From: Winogradskyella haliclonae | Lineage (GTDB): Bacteria; Bacteroidota; Bacteroidia; Flavobacteriales; Flavobacteriaceae | Length of the DNA: 64,000 nt | Direction of reading: 5' to 3' | Assembly (NCBI RefSeq): GCF_014635865.1 | Contig: NZ_BMDQ01000001.1 | Location: forward strand, 744,001 to 808,000 | Part shown: positions 9,112 to 19,027 of the stretch, piece by piece | Numbering within the stretch: position 1 is the stretch's first letter | Layout of the letters: each line of letters starts with the position of its first letter | The notes under the pieces: model-generated | What the model was told of the DNA's origin: nothing | What the model saw: the letters and a program-made list of their open reading frames with translations, nothing else | Databases searched by the model: none | Translations under genes and position numbers: made by a program

Positions 9112-10457
9112 TGGCTAAGGTAACAGCACAAGATTTAGGTCAAGAACCTATTGGGAAGTTACTGGTAAAGCAAGCGGTACCGGCCTCAATTGGTATTCTG
9201 GTGATGTCACTTAACATCCTTATAGATACTATTTTTGTTGGAAATTGGATTGGCGCAAATGCCATAGCTGCGATTAACGTTGTATTGCCTGTTTCGTTTT
9301 TTATTGCAGCATTAGGTATGGCCATTGGTGTTGGAGGTTCTTCAATTATTTCAAGAGCTTTAGGTGCTGGGAATACGCCTAAAGCTTTAAGGACTTTTGG
9401 AAATCAGTTGACACTTACCTTTTTATTTACCATTACATTTGCTGTTTTTGGTTTAATATATGTAGATACGTTAATTCCTGCTTTTGGGGGAAAAGGCAAC
9501 ATATTTGCACCTGCTAAAATTTATTACGAAATCATTCTTTATGGCGTACCTATTTTAGGTTTTGTAATGATGGGTAATAATGTGATTCGAGCAGAAGGCA
9601 AACCAAAATTTGCTATGTATGCTATGATGATTCCCTCTGTTGGGAATCTTCTTTTTGATTATATTTTTATAAATATTTTGGATTGGGGAATGGCCGGAGC
9701 GGCATGGGCAACCACAGGCTCATATATCGTATCATTTATATACATTCTATGGTTCTTTCTTTCAAAGAATTCAGAATTAAAAATCGATTTTTCACATTTT
9801 GCATTACATAAGGAGATTGTTTCAGAAATAGGGTCTCTAGGTTTTGTGACCTTAGCACGACAAGCTGTAGTAAGTGTTACTTTTTTATTGGTAAATAATG
9901 CACTTTTTAATTATGGAGAAGAGACTTCGATTACAGCTTATGCTATTGTTGGCCGTATGATGATGTTTGTCTTGTTTCCAGTTTTTGGAATAACTCAAGG
10001 ATTTATTCCTATTGCAGGATATAATTATGGTGCTGAACAATTTGCAAGAGTAAAAGAGGTAATTTATACAGCCATAAAATATGCCACTATTTTGGGAACA
10101 ATTGTGTTTCTAGGATTAATGGTTTTTCCAGAAGTTATTACCAAATGGTTTACTGACGATGCAGATGTCATAAGAATCACACCAAACAATATGAGATTAG
10201 CATTTGCTGCTGTACCTATATTAGCCGTTCAGTTGGTTGGTGCGGCATATTTTCAGGCTGTAGGGAAAGCAATTCCTGCTTTGATTTTAACATTAACTCG
10301 ACAAGCCATTTTCTTTATTCCGTTGCTATTTATTTTACCGATTTTCTATGGAGAATTGGGCATTTGGATTGCGTTTCCAATATCTGATGTATTGTCTACA
10401 ATTGTAACCTATTACTTCTTAAAGCGTGAGGTTAAGTTAAAGTTAGAAACAGCTTAA
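9111..10457 (+). CDS. MATE family multidrug/solute efflux transporter
   Basis: A 448-residue inner-membrane antiporter of the MATE (NorM/DinF-like) family, with about twelve hydrophobic spans in two related halves. Typical segments are PASIGILVMSLNILIDTIFVGNWIGANAIAAINVVLPVSFFIAALGMAIGVGGSSIISRALGAG near the N-terminus, and the second-half counterpart around FPVFGITQGFIPIAGYNYGA. It would export a cationic or organic compound using a Na+ or H+ gradient. It is translationally coupled to hemH by a one-base overlap. Export of porphyrin or another heme-related compound would fit the context but is inference. Confidence 0.9.
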   Translation: MAKVTAQDLGQEPIGKLLVKQAVPASIGILVMSLNILIDTIFVGNWIGANAIAAINVVLPVSFFIAALGMAIGVGGSSIISRALGAGNTPKALRTFGNQLTLTFLFTITFAVFGLIYVDTLIPAFGGKGNIFAPAKIYYEIILYGVPILGFVMMGNNVIRAEGKPKFAMYAMMIPSVGNLLFDYIFINILDWGMAGAAWATTGSYIVSFIYILWFFLSKNSELKIDFSHFALHKEIVSEIGSLGFVTLARQAVVSVTFLLVNNALFNYGEETSITAYAIVGRMMMFVLFPVFGITQGFIPIAGYNYGAEQFARVKEVIYTAIKYATILGTIVFLGLMVFPEVITKWFTDDADVIRITPNNMRLAFAAVPILAVQLVGAAYFQAVGKAIPALILTLTRQAIFFIPLLFILPIFYGELGIWIAFPISDVLSTIVTYYFLKREVKLKLETA

Positions 10458-10514
10458 ATCTTCTGACTTTTATTCTTTATTTTTAGATTCCGAAAACTAA
10501 CTTAATAATTACTC

Positions 10515-13500
10515 ATGCGATTATCAACCATTCTGGCAGTTGTACTGCTATCGTTTCTTAGCTTAAATCTCAACGCCCAAAATTTTGACGAATCTCATTA
10601 TTCGGGATTAGAATATCGACTTGTAGGCCCATTTAGAGGTGGTCGAAGTGCTGCTGTAACTGGTGTTCCAAATCAGCCAAATCTCTATTATTTTGGAGCA
10701 ACCGGTGGTGGGATATGGAGAACTACAAATGGTGGTCGCCAATGGGAAAACATTTCGGATGGTTACTTTGGAGGAAGTATTGGTTCTATTTCAGTTTCAA
10801 AAAGCGACCCTAATGTCATTTATGTTGGTGGTGGAGAAAAAACAGTAAGAGGTAATGTGTCATCAGGATATGGGATGTGGAAAAGTGTCGACGCTGGAAA
10901 AACATGGATAGCCTCAGGCTTACCAAAATCACGCCATATTCCTCGTATTGCTATTCATCCTACAAACCATGATATCGTATATGCCGGAGTTATGGGTAAT
11001 CTATATAAACCAACAGAAGAGCGAGGTGTTTATAAAAGTATTGATGGCGGAAAAACATGGAAAAAAACCTTGTTTGCAAATTCTAATGCTGGCGTAGTAG
11101 ATTTAATAATTGACCCAACCAATCCTCGTATTTTATATGCATCTACATGGCGAATTAATAGAACACCTTACAGTTTAAATTCTGGAGGGGAAGGTTCTGC
11201 GCTGTGGAAGAGTACCGATAGCGGCGAGACATGGACAGAAATTTCTAAGATGAAAGGATTTCCTGAGGGCACATTAGGAATTATAGGCGTAACAGTATCT
11301 CCAATAAATCATCAACGTGTATGGGCGATTGTTGAAAATAAAGATAAAGGCGGTTTATATCGAAGTGATAACGGTGGCGAAACATGGATACAAGTTAATA
11401 GCGAAAGAAAGCTGAGACAACGCGCATGGTACTACACGCGTTTATATGCAGATACTAAAGATATTAATACAGTTTATGTTTTAAATGTAAGTTATCATAA
11501 GAGTACTGATGGCGGAAAAACATTTGGAAATTATAGAGCACCGCATGGAGATCATCATGATTTATGGATAGCTCCAGAAAATCCAAATAGAATGATTATT
11601 GGAGATGATGGTGGCGCACAAGTGACATATGATGGTGGAGAAACTTGGAGTACGTATCGTAACCAACCAACATCTCAATTTTACCGAGTAACTACTGATA
11701 ATGCGTTTCCATATCGTATTTATGCGGCGCAACAAGACAACTCTACCATACGAATCCCACACAGAACAGATGGTTTTTCAATTAGTGAAGACGATTGGGA
11801 AAGTACAGCAGGTGGTGAGTCTGCTCACATCGCTATTGATCCAGAAGATAATGATATTGTATATGGTGGAAGTTACGATGGATTTTTAACTCGTGTCAAT
11901 CATAAAACGGGAACAGTAAGAGCCATAAATGTTTGGCCAGATAATCCAATGGGACACGGTGCAGAAGGTATGAAATATCGTTTTCAGTGGAATTTCCCTA
12001 TTATCTTTTCAAAACATAATCCAGATAGAATGTACACATTTTCACAACATGTACATGTCACTGAAAATGAAGGCCAATCGTGGGAAATTATAAGTCCAGA
12101 TTTAACACGAAATGATCCAGAAAAATTAAAATCATCAGGTGGTCCGATTACACAAGATAATACCTCAGTAGAATACTATTGCACCATTTTTGCGGCACAA
12201 GAATCACCATTAAAAGAGGGTTTACTTTGGGTTGGTAGTGATGATGGTTTAATCCATGTGTCTAAAGATGGCGGTAAAAATTGGGAGAACGTTACACCTA
12301 AAGGCATGCCAGATTGGATGATGATTAACAGTATTGAGCCAAGTGCTTTTGATGAAGGCACTTGCTACGTAGCTGGCACAAAATATAAGACTGGGGATTT
12401 TGCCCCCTACTTATACAAAACAACGGATTACGGAAAAAGCTGGACTAAAATCACAAATGGAATTAATAGCGAACATTTTACAAGAGTATTGCGCGAAGAC
12501 CCAAAAAAGAAAGGCTTGTTGTATGCAGGTACAGAGACAGGAATGTACATTTCCTTTAATGATGGTAAAAATTGGAAACCTTTTCAATTAAATTTACCAA
12601 TTGTACCAATCACCGATTTGGCCCTAAAAGACAATAATTTAATTGTTGCTACTCAAGGAAGAAGTCTTTGGATAATTGATGATTTATCAGTAATTCACCA
12701 GCTCTATAATACCGATTTAAGTAAGAATATCTTATTCAAACCAAAAGATACATATCGTATGCGAGGCGGAAGTCGAAAAGGAAGTAAGATAACAGGAACG
12801 AATCATCCAAATGGTGTAATCACCTATTTCAACTTAAAGGATTTAAAAGATGAAGACAAAGTTTCATTAACCTATTTTGATAAAAAAGGTGATACGATAA
12901 AAACCTATTCTAACAAGGATAAAAAGAATAAACTAAATGTAAAGAAAGGCGCCAATCAATTTGTTTGGAATATGACCTACGATGGTGCAGAACGTTTAAA
13001 GGGTATGATTTTGTGGTGGGCAAGTTTAGATGGTCCAAGAGCAACTCCTGGCACTTATAAAGTGAGTTTAAATATTAATGATGAAACGCAATCACAAGAC
13101 TTTAAAATTTTAGCTGATCCAAGAGCAGAAAGCACCTTAGCTGATATGGAACAGCAATTTGCATTTATTAAAGATGTCAATAAGACTATGGACGAAGCGC
13201 ATAAGTCTATCAAAAAAATAAGAGCAGTTAATAAGCAATTGGGAGCTTTCCAGAAGCAATATAAAGACGATGAAAATGTAAAAGACTTAGTAGAAAAAGC
13301 AAAAAGATTACAAGAAAAACTAGGTGATATTGAAAAAGCCTTATACCAAACTAAAAATAGAAGTGGTCAAGATCCATTAAATTTCCCTATTCGATTAACT
13401 AATAAATTAGGGCATTTAAACTCATTGGTACGTATGGGAGATTTTGCACCAACAGCACAAGATATTGCCGTAAAAAATGAATTGACTGGCAAAATAGAAA

Positions 13501-13601
13501 CTCAGCTGTCTGCATTCAATACCATTTTAAGTGATGAGGTAAAAGCGTTTAATGCAGCATTCAATTCAAAACAGTTAAACTATTTATTTGTAGAAGATTA
13601 A
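10515..13601 (+). CDS. Secreted BNR/Asp-box repeat protein (VPS10/sortilin-like beta-propeller)
   Basis: A 1028-residue exported protein with signal peptide MRLSTILAVVLLSFLSLNLNAQ. The first 730 residues carry at least eight Asp-box (BNR) motifs of the S-x-D-G-G-x-T-W type, for example KSVDAGKTW, KSIDGGKTW, KSTDSGETW, RSDNGGETW, KSTDGGKTF, TYDGGETW and KTTDYGKSW, so one or two beta-propellers are expected. The last 250 residues have an Ig-like piece (PGTYKVSLNINDETQSQDF) and a charged helical tail. Such proteins are common in Bacteroidetes and often labelled glycosyl hydrolase, but no sialidase catalytic set is visible. The stop overlaps the next start by one base (TAATG), coupling it to the HemJ-like gene. 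Confidence 0.85.
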   Translation: MRLSTILAVVLLSFLSLNLNAQNFDESHYSGLEYRLVGPFRGGRSAAVTGVPNQPNLYYFGATGGGIWRTTNGGRQWENISDGYFGGSIGSISVSKSDPNVIYVGGGEKTVRGNVSSGYGMWKSVDAGKTWIASGLPKSRHIPRIAIHPTNHDIVYAGVMGNLYKPTEERGVYKSIDGGKTWKKTLFANSNAGVVDLIIDPTNPRILYASTWRINRTPYSLNSGGEGSALWKSTDSGETWTEISKMKGFPEGTLGIIGVTVSPINHQRVWAIVENKDKGGLYRSDNGGETWIQVNSERKLRQRAWYYTRLYADTKDINTVYVLNVSYHKSTDGGKTFGNYRAPHGDHHDLWIAPENPNRMIIGDDGGAQVTYDGGETWSTYRNQPTSQFYRVTTDNAFPYRIYAAQQDNSTIRIPHRTDGFSISEDDWESTAGGESAHIAIDPEDNDIVYGGSYDGFLTRVNHKTGTVRAINVWPDNPMGHGAEGMKYRFQWNFPIIFSKHNPDRMYTFSQHVHVTENEGQSWEIISPDLTRNDPEKLKSSGGPITQDNTSVEYYCTIFAAQESPLKEGLLWVGSDDGLIHVSKDGGKNWENVTPKGMPDWMMINSIEPSAFDEGTCYVAGTKYKTGDFAPYLYKTTDYGKSWTKITNGINSEHFTRVLREDPKKKGLLYAGTETGMYISFNDGKNWKPFQLNLPIVPITDLALKDNNLIVATQGRSLWIIDDLSVIHQLYNTDLSKNILFKPKDTYRMRGGSRKGSKITGTNHPNGVITYFNLKDLKDEDKVSLTYFDKKGDTIKTYSNKDKKNKLNVKKGANQFVWNMTYDGAERLKGMILWWASLDGPRATPGTYKVSLNINDETQSQDFKILADPRAESTLADMEQQFAFIKDVNKTMDEAHKSIKKIRAVNKQLGAFQKQYKDDENVKDLVEKAKRLQEKLGDIEKALYQTKNRSGQDPLNFPIRLTNKLGHLNSLVRMGDFAPTAQDIAVKNELTGKIETQLSAFNTILSDEVKAFNAAFNSKQLNYLFVED

Positions 13602-14164
13602 TGACAGATTTTTTAGCAGAATATTATTCCTACATCAAAGCGCTACACATCATCTTTGTGGTGACATGGTTTGCAGGATTATTTTACATTCCTCGATTAT
13701 TTGTATATCAAATAGAAGCATTTTATAAGCCTCCTCCAGAAAAAGAAATTTTAGGAAAGCAATTAAAACTCATGGCCAAACGTCTTTGGTTTATAATTAC
13801 CTGGCCATCGAGTATATTGGCAATAAGCTTTGGAGTTTTATTAATTATTCCAAGACTGTTTTACCTTACAGATTCTTGGATGCAGATTAAATTAGGCTTT
13901 GTTTTACTATTAATCATATACCAATTCCAAACACATGTGTATTACAAGCAACTGCAAAAAGATATCGTAAAGAAATCATCAAGTTTTATGCGTATTTGGA
14001 ACGAAGGTGCCACTTTTATTCTTTTTGCTGTGGTTTTTTTAGTTGTTTTAAAAAATGCACTCAACTGGATTTTTGGAATAGTCGGCATTATTGTATTGGG
14101 AATCTTATTAATGTTAGGTTTTAAAATTTACAAGAAGATTAGAACCAAAAATCCTGAAGCTTAG
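13601..14164 (+). CDS. hemJ: CopD family membrane protein, probable HemJ-type protoporphyrinogen IX oxidase
   Basis: A 187-residue protein with about four membrane spans. The motif KALHIIFVVTWFAGLFYIPRLFVYQIEA near the N-terminus matches the HemJ family, including a His in the first span, and SSFMRIWNEGATFILFAVVFLVV matches the conserved Arg-Asn-Glu region before the last conserved span. HemJ oxidises protoporphyrinogen IX to protoporphyrin IX in the inner membrane. That is exactly the step missing from the surrounding heme genes, as no hemG or hemY is seen. The C-terminus has one extra hydrophobic stretch. Annotation pipelines usually call such proteins CopD family; the HemJ assignment rests on motif and context. 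Confidence 0.75.
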   Translation: MTDFLAEYYSYIKALHIIFVVTWFAGLFYIPRLFVYQIEAFYKPPPEKEILGKQLKLMAKRLWFIITWPSSILAISFGVLLIIPRLFYLTDSWMQIKLGFVLLLIIYQFQTHVYYKQLQKDIVKKSSSFMRIWNEGATFILFAVVFLVVLKNALNWIFGIVGIIVLGILLMLGFKIYKKIRTKNPEA

Positions 14165-14207
14165 TTGGCGTGATTATTGTTATATTTAGAAGACTATAAA
14201 AACCTCT

Positions 14208-15662
14208 ATGGCGTTAAAAAAAATATCTCTTCGTTCGCGCATATTTATAGCCATGATACTTTTGGTATTACTGGCTTCAATTTTAATTGCTGCGGTTACG
14301 ATATACCAGTATCATGAAGAGGCAAGAGAGTACCATGCAGATAGATTAGAACGTAAAGAATCCGCAATAAGGCGCAGTATTAATCATGTTTTGGATGAAA
14401 CTTCTTTTGAGGTGATTACAGAAAAAATCCCCTTTATTTTTAAAGACGAGATATACAGTATTGCCAATATTCATGGACTTCAGATTAATTTGTATGATTT
14501 AGAAGGGCAATTATTAAAATCTTCTAAAGCCACGCTTCAAAGAGATACATTAAACCAATGTTTAAGTGCTGAGGTACTAAACCAAATAACAAATACAGCC
14601 GAACATCGTTACGTGATTAAGAACGAAACCAATGGTAAGGTTTTTCAATCGTCTTACTCATTTATAACAGACGATAAGTTTAAAAACATAGCAATTCTTA
14701 ATGTGCCTTACTTGCAAGATGATGATATTTTTGATAGGGAGCTAAATGAGTTTTTGCTGCGATTAGGATTCGCATATCTCATTATGATTTTAGCGGCAAT
14801 TGTATTGGCATATTTCATATCAAAATATATAACACGTTCATTGAAAACTATAAGTGATAAGATGAATGAATTTCGTCTAGAAAAGCGAAATAAAAAGATT
14901 GAAATAACATCATCATCAGTAGAAATTGAAACCCTTGTAAAATCATATAATGGTATGATTGATGAGCTTGAAGAATCTGCAGTACAATTAGCAACTAGTG
15001 AGCGTGAACAAGCATGGCGCGAAATGGCAAAACAAGTGGCGCATGAGATTAAAAATCCATTAACGCCAATGCGATTAAGCGTTCAGAGTTTTCAGCGTAA
15101 GTTCGACCCAGAAGATGAGAATATTAATCAGAAAGTATCAGAATATAGTAATACATTGATTCAGCAAATAGACACCATGAGTTCTATTGCCTCTGCGTTT
15201 TCAAATTTTGCAAAGATGCCTGCGCAGCAAAGCGAAGAGCTTAATGTGGTACATGTGGTAAAATTAGCCTTAGATATTTTTAATGAAAACTATATCAGGT
15301 TTGAGCCAGAAGCTGAAGAAATCATAGCAAATTTTGATAGAACCCAACTCATAAGAGTAGTGACTAACTTGGTTAAAAATGGCATTCAGGCTATCCCAGA
15401 AGATTCAGAAAATCCTAAAATTGAAGTCCGAGTTTTTACTGATGATGATAACGTTAACATTACAGTTGAGGATAATGGTTCGGGGATTACCGATGAAAAT
15501 AAACTCAAAGTTTTTGAGCCTAAATTTACGACCAAAACTAGCGGAATGGGTTTAGGCTTAGCGATGGTAAAAAATATAGTAGAAACCTACGACGGAAGTA
15601 TTACTTTTACCTCAGAATATGAAAAAGGCACTATCTTTACAGTGGCTTTTCCGAAACAATAA
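14208..15662 (+). CDS. Membrane-bound sensor histidine kinase (NtrY-like)
   Basis: A 484-residue kinase with two membrane spans (about residues 12-33 and 184-206) enclosing a periplasmic sensor of about 150 residues, a HAMP linker, a HisKA domain with phospho-acceptor His279 in AHEIKNPLTPMRLS, and an HATPase domain with N-box VVTNLVKNGIQAI, G1 EDNGSGI and G2 SGMGLGLAMVKNIV. The HEIKNPLTPxRLS form is typical of NtrY-type kinases. No response regulator is adjacent, so it is an orphan here. The signal and partner are unknown. Confidence 0.9.
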   Translation: MALKKISLRSRIFIAMILLVLLASILIAAVTIYQYHEEAREYHADRLERKESAIRRSINHVLDETSFEVITEKIPFIFKDEIYSIANIHGLQINLYDLEGQLLKSSKATLQRDTLNQCLSAEVLNQITNTAEHRYVIKNETNGKVFQSSYSFITDDKFKNIAILNVPYLQDDDIFDRELNEFLLRLGFAYLIMILAAIVLAYFISKYITRSLKTISDKMNEFRLEKRNKKIEITSSSVEIETLVKSYNGMIDELEESAVQLATSEREQAWREMAKQVAHEIKNPLTPMRLSVQSFQRKFDPEDENINQKVSEYSNTLIQQIDTMSSIASAFSNFAKMPAQQSEELNVVHVVKLALDIFNENYIRFEPEAEEIIANFDRTQLIRVVTNLVKNGIQAIPEDSENPKIEVRVFTDDDNVNITVEDNGSGITDENKLKVFEPKFTTKTSGMGLGLAMVKNIVETYDGSITFTSEYEKGTIFTVAFPKQ

Positions 15663-15671
15663 AACTAAATT

Positions 15672-16454
15672 ATGGCTTACGAAAATATACGCTCAGATTT
15701 CTCAAATGGTATCACCACTATTACGATTAATAGACCAAGCAAACTCAATGCATTAAACAAAGCTACTATTGAGGAATTGCATCATGCGCTTGATGATGCA
15801 AACCAATCTAAAGAGACTAAAGTAATCATTGTGACAGGAAGCGGTGAGAAAGCTTTTGTTGCCGGTGCAGATATTAGTGAATTTGCCGATTTCAATGTTG
15901 AAGAAGGCGGAAGATTAGCAGCAAAAGGACAAGAATTATTGTTTGATTTTGTTGAGAATTTAAGTACACCAGTTATTGCAGCTGTTAATGGTTTTGCTTT
16001 AGGTGGTGGATTAGAATTAGCTATGGCGTGCCATTTTAGATTAGCAAGCAGTAATGCAAAAATGGGCTTACCAGAAGTCTCTCTTGGTGTTATCCCGGGT
16101 TATGGTGGTACACAGCGTTTACCGCAATTAGTAGGTAAAGGACGTGCTATGGAAATGGTGATGACTGCAGGTATGATTGATGCTAATCAAGCCTTAAATT
16201 ATGGTTTAGTAAACCATGTGGTTGAAACTGATGAATTGCTACCTTTAGCTGAAAAAATCGCCAGTAAAATCATGAGAAACTCATCTGTTGCTATTGCTGA
16301 AGCTATTTCTGCCGTTAACGCTAATTACAAAGATGGTGTTGATGGTTACCAAACAGAAATAGAAGCGTTTGGAAATTGCTTTGGTACCGAAGATTTTAAA
16401 GAAGGTACAACAGCCTTTTTAGAAAAGCGTAAAGCTGATTTTCCAGGGAGATAA
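15672..16454 (+). CDS. Enoyl-CoA hydratase/isomerase family protein
   Basis: A 260-residue crotonase-fold enzyme, probably hydrating short-chain 2-enoyl-CoA in fatty- or amino-acid breakdown. The oxyanion-hole motif AGADISEF and the helix-strand NGFALGGGLELAMACHFRLAS are present. The two catalytic glutamates are seen in GGGLELA and in LPEVSLGVIPGYGGTQRLPQLVGKGRAMEM, so hydratase activity is likely rather than a catalytically different crotonase. It starts nine bases after the kinase stop. Exact chain-length preference cannot be inferred. Confidence 0.92.
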   Translation: MAYENIRSDFSNGITTITINRPSKLNALNKATIEELHHALDDANQSKETKVIIVTGSGEKAFVAGADISEFADFNVEEGGRLAAKGQELLFDFVENLSTPVIAAVNGFALGGGLELAMACHFRLASSNAKMGLPEVSLGVIPGYGGTQRLPQLVGKGRAMEMVMTAGMIDANQALNYGLVNHVVETDELLPLAEKIASKIMRNSSVAIAEAISAVNANYKDGVDGYQTEIEAFGNCFGTEDFKEGTTAFLEKRKADFPGR

Positions 16455-16529
16455 AAAATAACATAATTCTTCCTACAAAATTTGTTCAAAACCTTTTGAG
16501 TAATTAACAATCTTAAGACAGAATTACAT

Positions 16530-16568
16530 CTAATTTTAGAAGTCCATTTCTAGGGTTTCTAAAATTAG
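16530..16568. repeat. 12-base inverted repeat directly before the radical SAM gene
   Basis: CTAATTTTAGAA (16530-16541) and TTCTAAAATTAG (16557-16568) are perfect complements around a 15-base loop. The second arm ends one base before the ATG at 16570, so in RNA the stem would cover the ribosome-binding region. No T-run follows, so it is not a standard terminator. It could be an operator or a translation-control hairpin. Confidence 0.5.
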
Positions 16569-16569
16569 T

Positions 16570-17643
16570 ATGAGTCATAAATCAGTCATAAAGGGTCGCG
16601 GCGCACAACGCAATATTCACAACCGTTTTTTTGAGTTGTCTTACGACATGCGTGATGATTTTTTAGAGTATTGCCATAAAGAAGGAGAAACCGTAGATAA
16701 AAACAAGACCCAATACCTTAACGTATTTCCAAAGACAATAGTTAATAAGGTGACGAGCCCAGATGTAGGTATGGCGTATTCTATGAACATGTACCAAGGT
16801 TGTGAGCATGGTTGTATTTATTGTTATGCACGTAATAGCCATGAGTATTGGGGCTACAGTGCGGGATTAGATTTTGAACGTCGGATTTTAGTCAAAAAAG
16901 ATGCTCCAAAATTGCTAGAAACTCTTCTAAAAAAGAAAAGTTGGAAAGCACATACTATTGTCATGTCTGGCAACACAGACTGTTATCAGCCAGCAGAAAA
17001 GCAATTTCAATTAACCAGACAATGCCTAGAAGTTTTTTTAAAGTACAAGCACCCTGTTGGCATTATTACAAAAAACAGCTTAATTCTTCGTGATTTAGAT
17101 ATACTAAAAGTATTGGCAAAGTATAATCTAATAGGTGTTAATATATCTATTACATCATTATCAGAGGAAACAAGACGAATTTTAGAGCCTAGAACCGCAA
17201 CCATTAAAAAACGCTTAGAAACTGTAAGGACCTTAAGTGAAAATGGGATTCCTGTAAATGTCATGTTAGCACCAATAATTCCATCTATAAATAGTCATGA
17301 AATTTTACCTATGGCTAAAAAAGTATCAGAATTGGGAGCTTTAAGTATTGCTCATACTATCGTAAGACTCAACGGAGCCATAGGAGAAATATTTACAGAT
17401 TGGATAAGAAAAACCATGCCTGATAGAGCGGATAAAGTACTGCATCAAATCCAAGATTGTCATGGCGGAACTCTCAACGAAAGCAGATACGGAAAGCGCA
17501 AGCGCGGCGAAGGACATATTGCACAACAAATTAATGATACAATTAAGTTGGCAAGATTTAAGTACTTTAAAGAAAAATCAATGCCCAGACTTAATACTGA
17601 TTTACATGAGCAATATAAAGATGGACAACTTAAACTTTTTTAA
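16570..17643 (+). CDS. PA0069-family radical SAM protein (spore photoproduct lyase-like)
   Basis: A 357-residue protein with the radical SAM cluster motif in YQGCEHGCIYCYARN, giving Cys78, Cys82 and Cys85 (CxxxCxxC), followed by SHEYWGYSAGLDFERRILVKKDAP. This combination is typical of the PA0069 family, relatives of spore photoproduct lyase with no settled function. The C-terminus carries LNESRYGKRKRGEGHIAQQI, also family-typical. A perfect 12-base inverted repeat sits immediately upstream of its start codon. It is followed by the haloperoxidase gene after 69 bases. Confidence 0.88.
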   Translation: MSHKSVIKGRGAQRNIHNRFFELSYDMRDDFLEYCHKEGETVDKNKTQYLNVFPKTIVNKVTSPDVGMAYSMNMYQGCEHGCIYCYARNSHEYWGYSAGLDFERRILVKKDAPKLLETLLKKKSWKAHTIVMSGNTDCYQPAEKQFQLTRQCLEVFLKYKHPVGIITKNSLILRDLDILKVLAKYNLIGVNISITSLSEETRRILEPRTATIKKRLETVRTLSENGIPVNVMLAPIIPSINSHEILPMAKKVSELGALSIAHTIVRLNGAIGEIFTDWIRKTMPDRADKVLHQIQDCHGGTLNESRYGKRKRGEGHIAQQINDTIKLARFKYFKEKSMPRLNTDLHEQYKDGQLKLF

Positions 17644-17712
17644 ATCTCAACGTTGCTACAATATTGATTAGTATTAATAATTACCTATATTTATTCGATT
17701 AATAAATTACTC

Positions 17713-19023
17713 ATGAAATCAAGACTTTTCGCTCTGGTAATCCTAGTGTTCTTTGCATCATGTAAAGAAGAAATAAAACCAAATGTTCAGGTATTTAATA
17801 CTACAGATTTAAATAAAGCAAATACAGTACTGTTAGAAGCAGTAATGGAAGATGCCTTTACGCCACCAGTGGCAAGCCGTATGTATGCATACGCGCATTT
17901 GGCACATTATGTAACACTTCAAAGTTTACGAAAGGATAGTTTAAGCGACATCACAAACAAAATAAATGGACTAAGGCAATTAAAAATACCTGAAAGTGAT
18001 AATGTTAACCCAGAATTATCAGCCCTTTTAGCCTTTTCTAAAACAGGAAAAAAGCTAATATATTCGGAGCATTTTTTTGAGGACTTAGCAGATTCTCTTA
18101 AGGTAAAAGCAATCCAATTAGGGCTTTCAGAAAGTACAGTAAAGAATTCTGAGGATTATGCTTTAGAAATATCAAAACAGTTGAGTAGTTGGATTGATAA
18201 AGACATGTATATCGAAACTCGAACTTTTCCGCGCTTCACAAGTACTAAAAAACCAGAAAACTGGAGAGAGACACCACCAGATTATTTATCAGGTTTAGAG
18301 CCACATTGGGATAAGATTAGACCTATGGTAATTGATAGTGCCAACGTTTTTGCTTTTAAACCGTTACCAGAATATAGCACTGACAAAGATTCTGAATTTT
18401 ACAAAATGGTAGATGAGGTTTACCAAGAATCTAAAAATAAGACAGAAGAAAAAGTGAAAATTGCATGGTTTTGGGATTGTAATCCAATAATGACGGTTCA
18501 TAAAGGACATATGACAACTACCATTCATAAGTTTACGCCACCAGGACATTGGTTAAACATTGTGAACCAAATCACAGAGAGAGAACAATCTAATTATTTT
18601 ACAACAACTAAAGCATATTCATTGACGTCTATGGCAATGTTTGATGCTATTATTGGGGCATGGCATGTAAAATACAAAACAGATTTAGTAAGGCCAGTTA
18701 CTTTTATTCAAGAGAATATAGACTCTGAATGGACACCTGTTTTGCAAACACCACCGTTTCCAGAATATACAAGTGGTCATAGTGCAACATCAGCTTCAGC
18801 TGCAGAAATGTTAACTTATATTTTTGGAGATAACTACGCTTTTTCAGACAATACTCAACTGCGTTTTGGATTAGAGCAACGTACATTTAAATCGTTTAGA
18901 GAAGCCGCAAATCAAGTAAACTTAAGTCGCTTTTATGGGGGAATACACTATATACAAGGCGTTGAAGAAGGAGGCAGACAAGGTAGAGAAATTGCAAATC
19001 TAATTTTAAAAAAACTACGGTAA
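17713..19023 (+). CDS. Vanadium-dependent haloperoxidase-like (PAP2 superfamily) lipoprotein
   Basis: A 436-residue lipoprotein: signal MKSRLFALVILVFFASC with lipid Cys17 followed by KEE. The C-terminal third has the PAP2/vanadium-binding motifs: K-x6-RP (Lys320 to Pro328 in KYKTDLVRP), TSGHS (residues 353-357) and SRFYGGIH (Ser405 to His412). The aspartate often found four residues after the last histidine is Gly here. Both true haloperoxidases and acid phosphatases share these motifs, so halide oxidation is not proven. The next gene, four bases downstream, encodes an ASPIC/UnbV lipoprotein; the two genes are presumably one operon. Confidence 0.85.
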   Translation: MKSRLFALVILVFFASCKEEIKPNVQVFNTTDLNKANTVLLEAVMEDAFTPPVASRMYAYAHLAHYVTLQSLRKDSLSDITNKINGLRQLKIPESDNVNPELSALLAFSKTGKKLIYSEHFFEDLADSLKVKAIQLGLSESTVKNSEDYALEISKQLSSWIDKDMYIETRTFPRFTSTKKPENWRETPPDYLSGLEPHWDKIRPMVIDSANVFAFKPLPEYSTDKDSEFYKMVDEVYQESKNKTEEKVKIAWFWDCNPIMTVHKGHMTTTIHKFTPPGHWLNIVNQITEREQSNYFTTTKAYSLTSMAMFDAIIGAWHVKYKTDLVRPVTFIQENIDSEWTPVLQTPPFPEYTSGHSATSASAAEMLTYIFGDNYAFSDNTQLRFGLEQRTFKSFREAANQVNLSRFYGGIHYIQGVEEGGRQGREIANLILKKLR

Positions 19024-19027
19024 GACT

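Noticed and set aside
10515..13601. Reading the BNR-repeat protein as a sialidase
   Set aside because: Asp-boxes are present but no arginine triad or FRIP-like motif is visible, and such proteins are common non-enzymatic propellers in Bacteroidetes.
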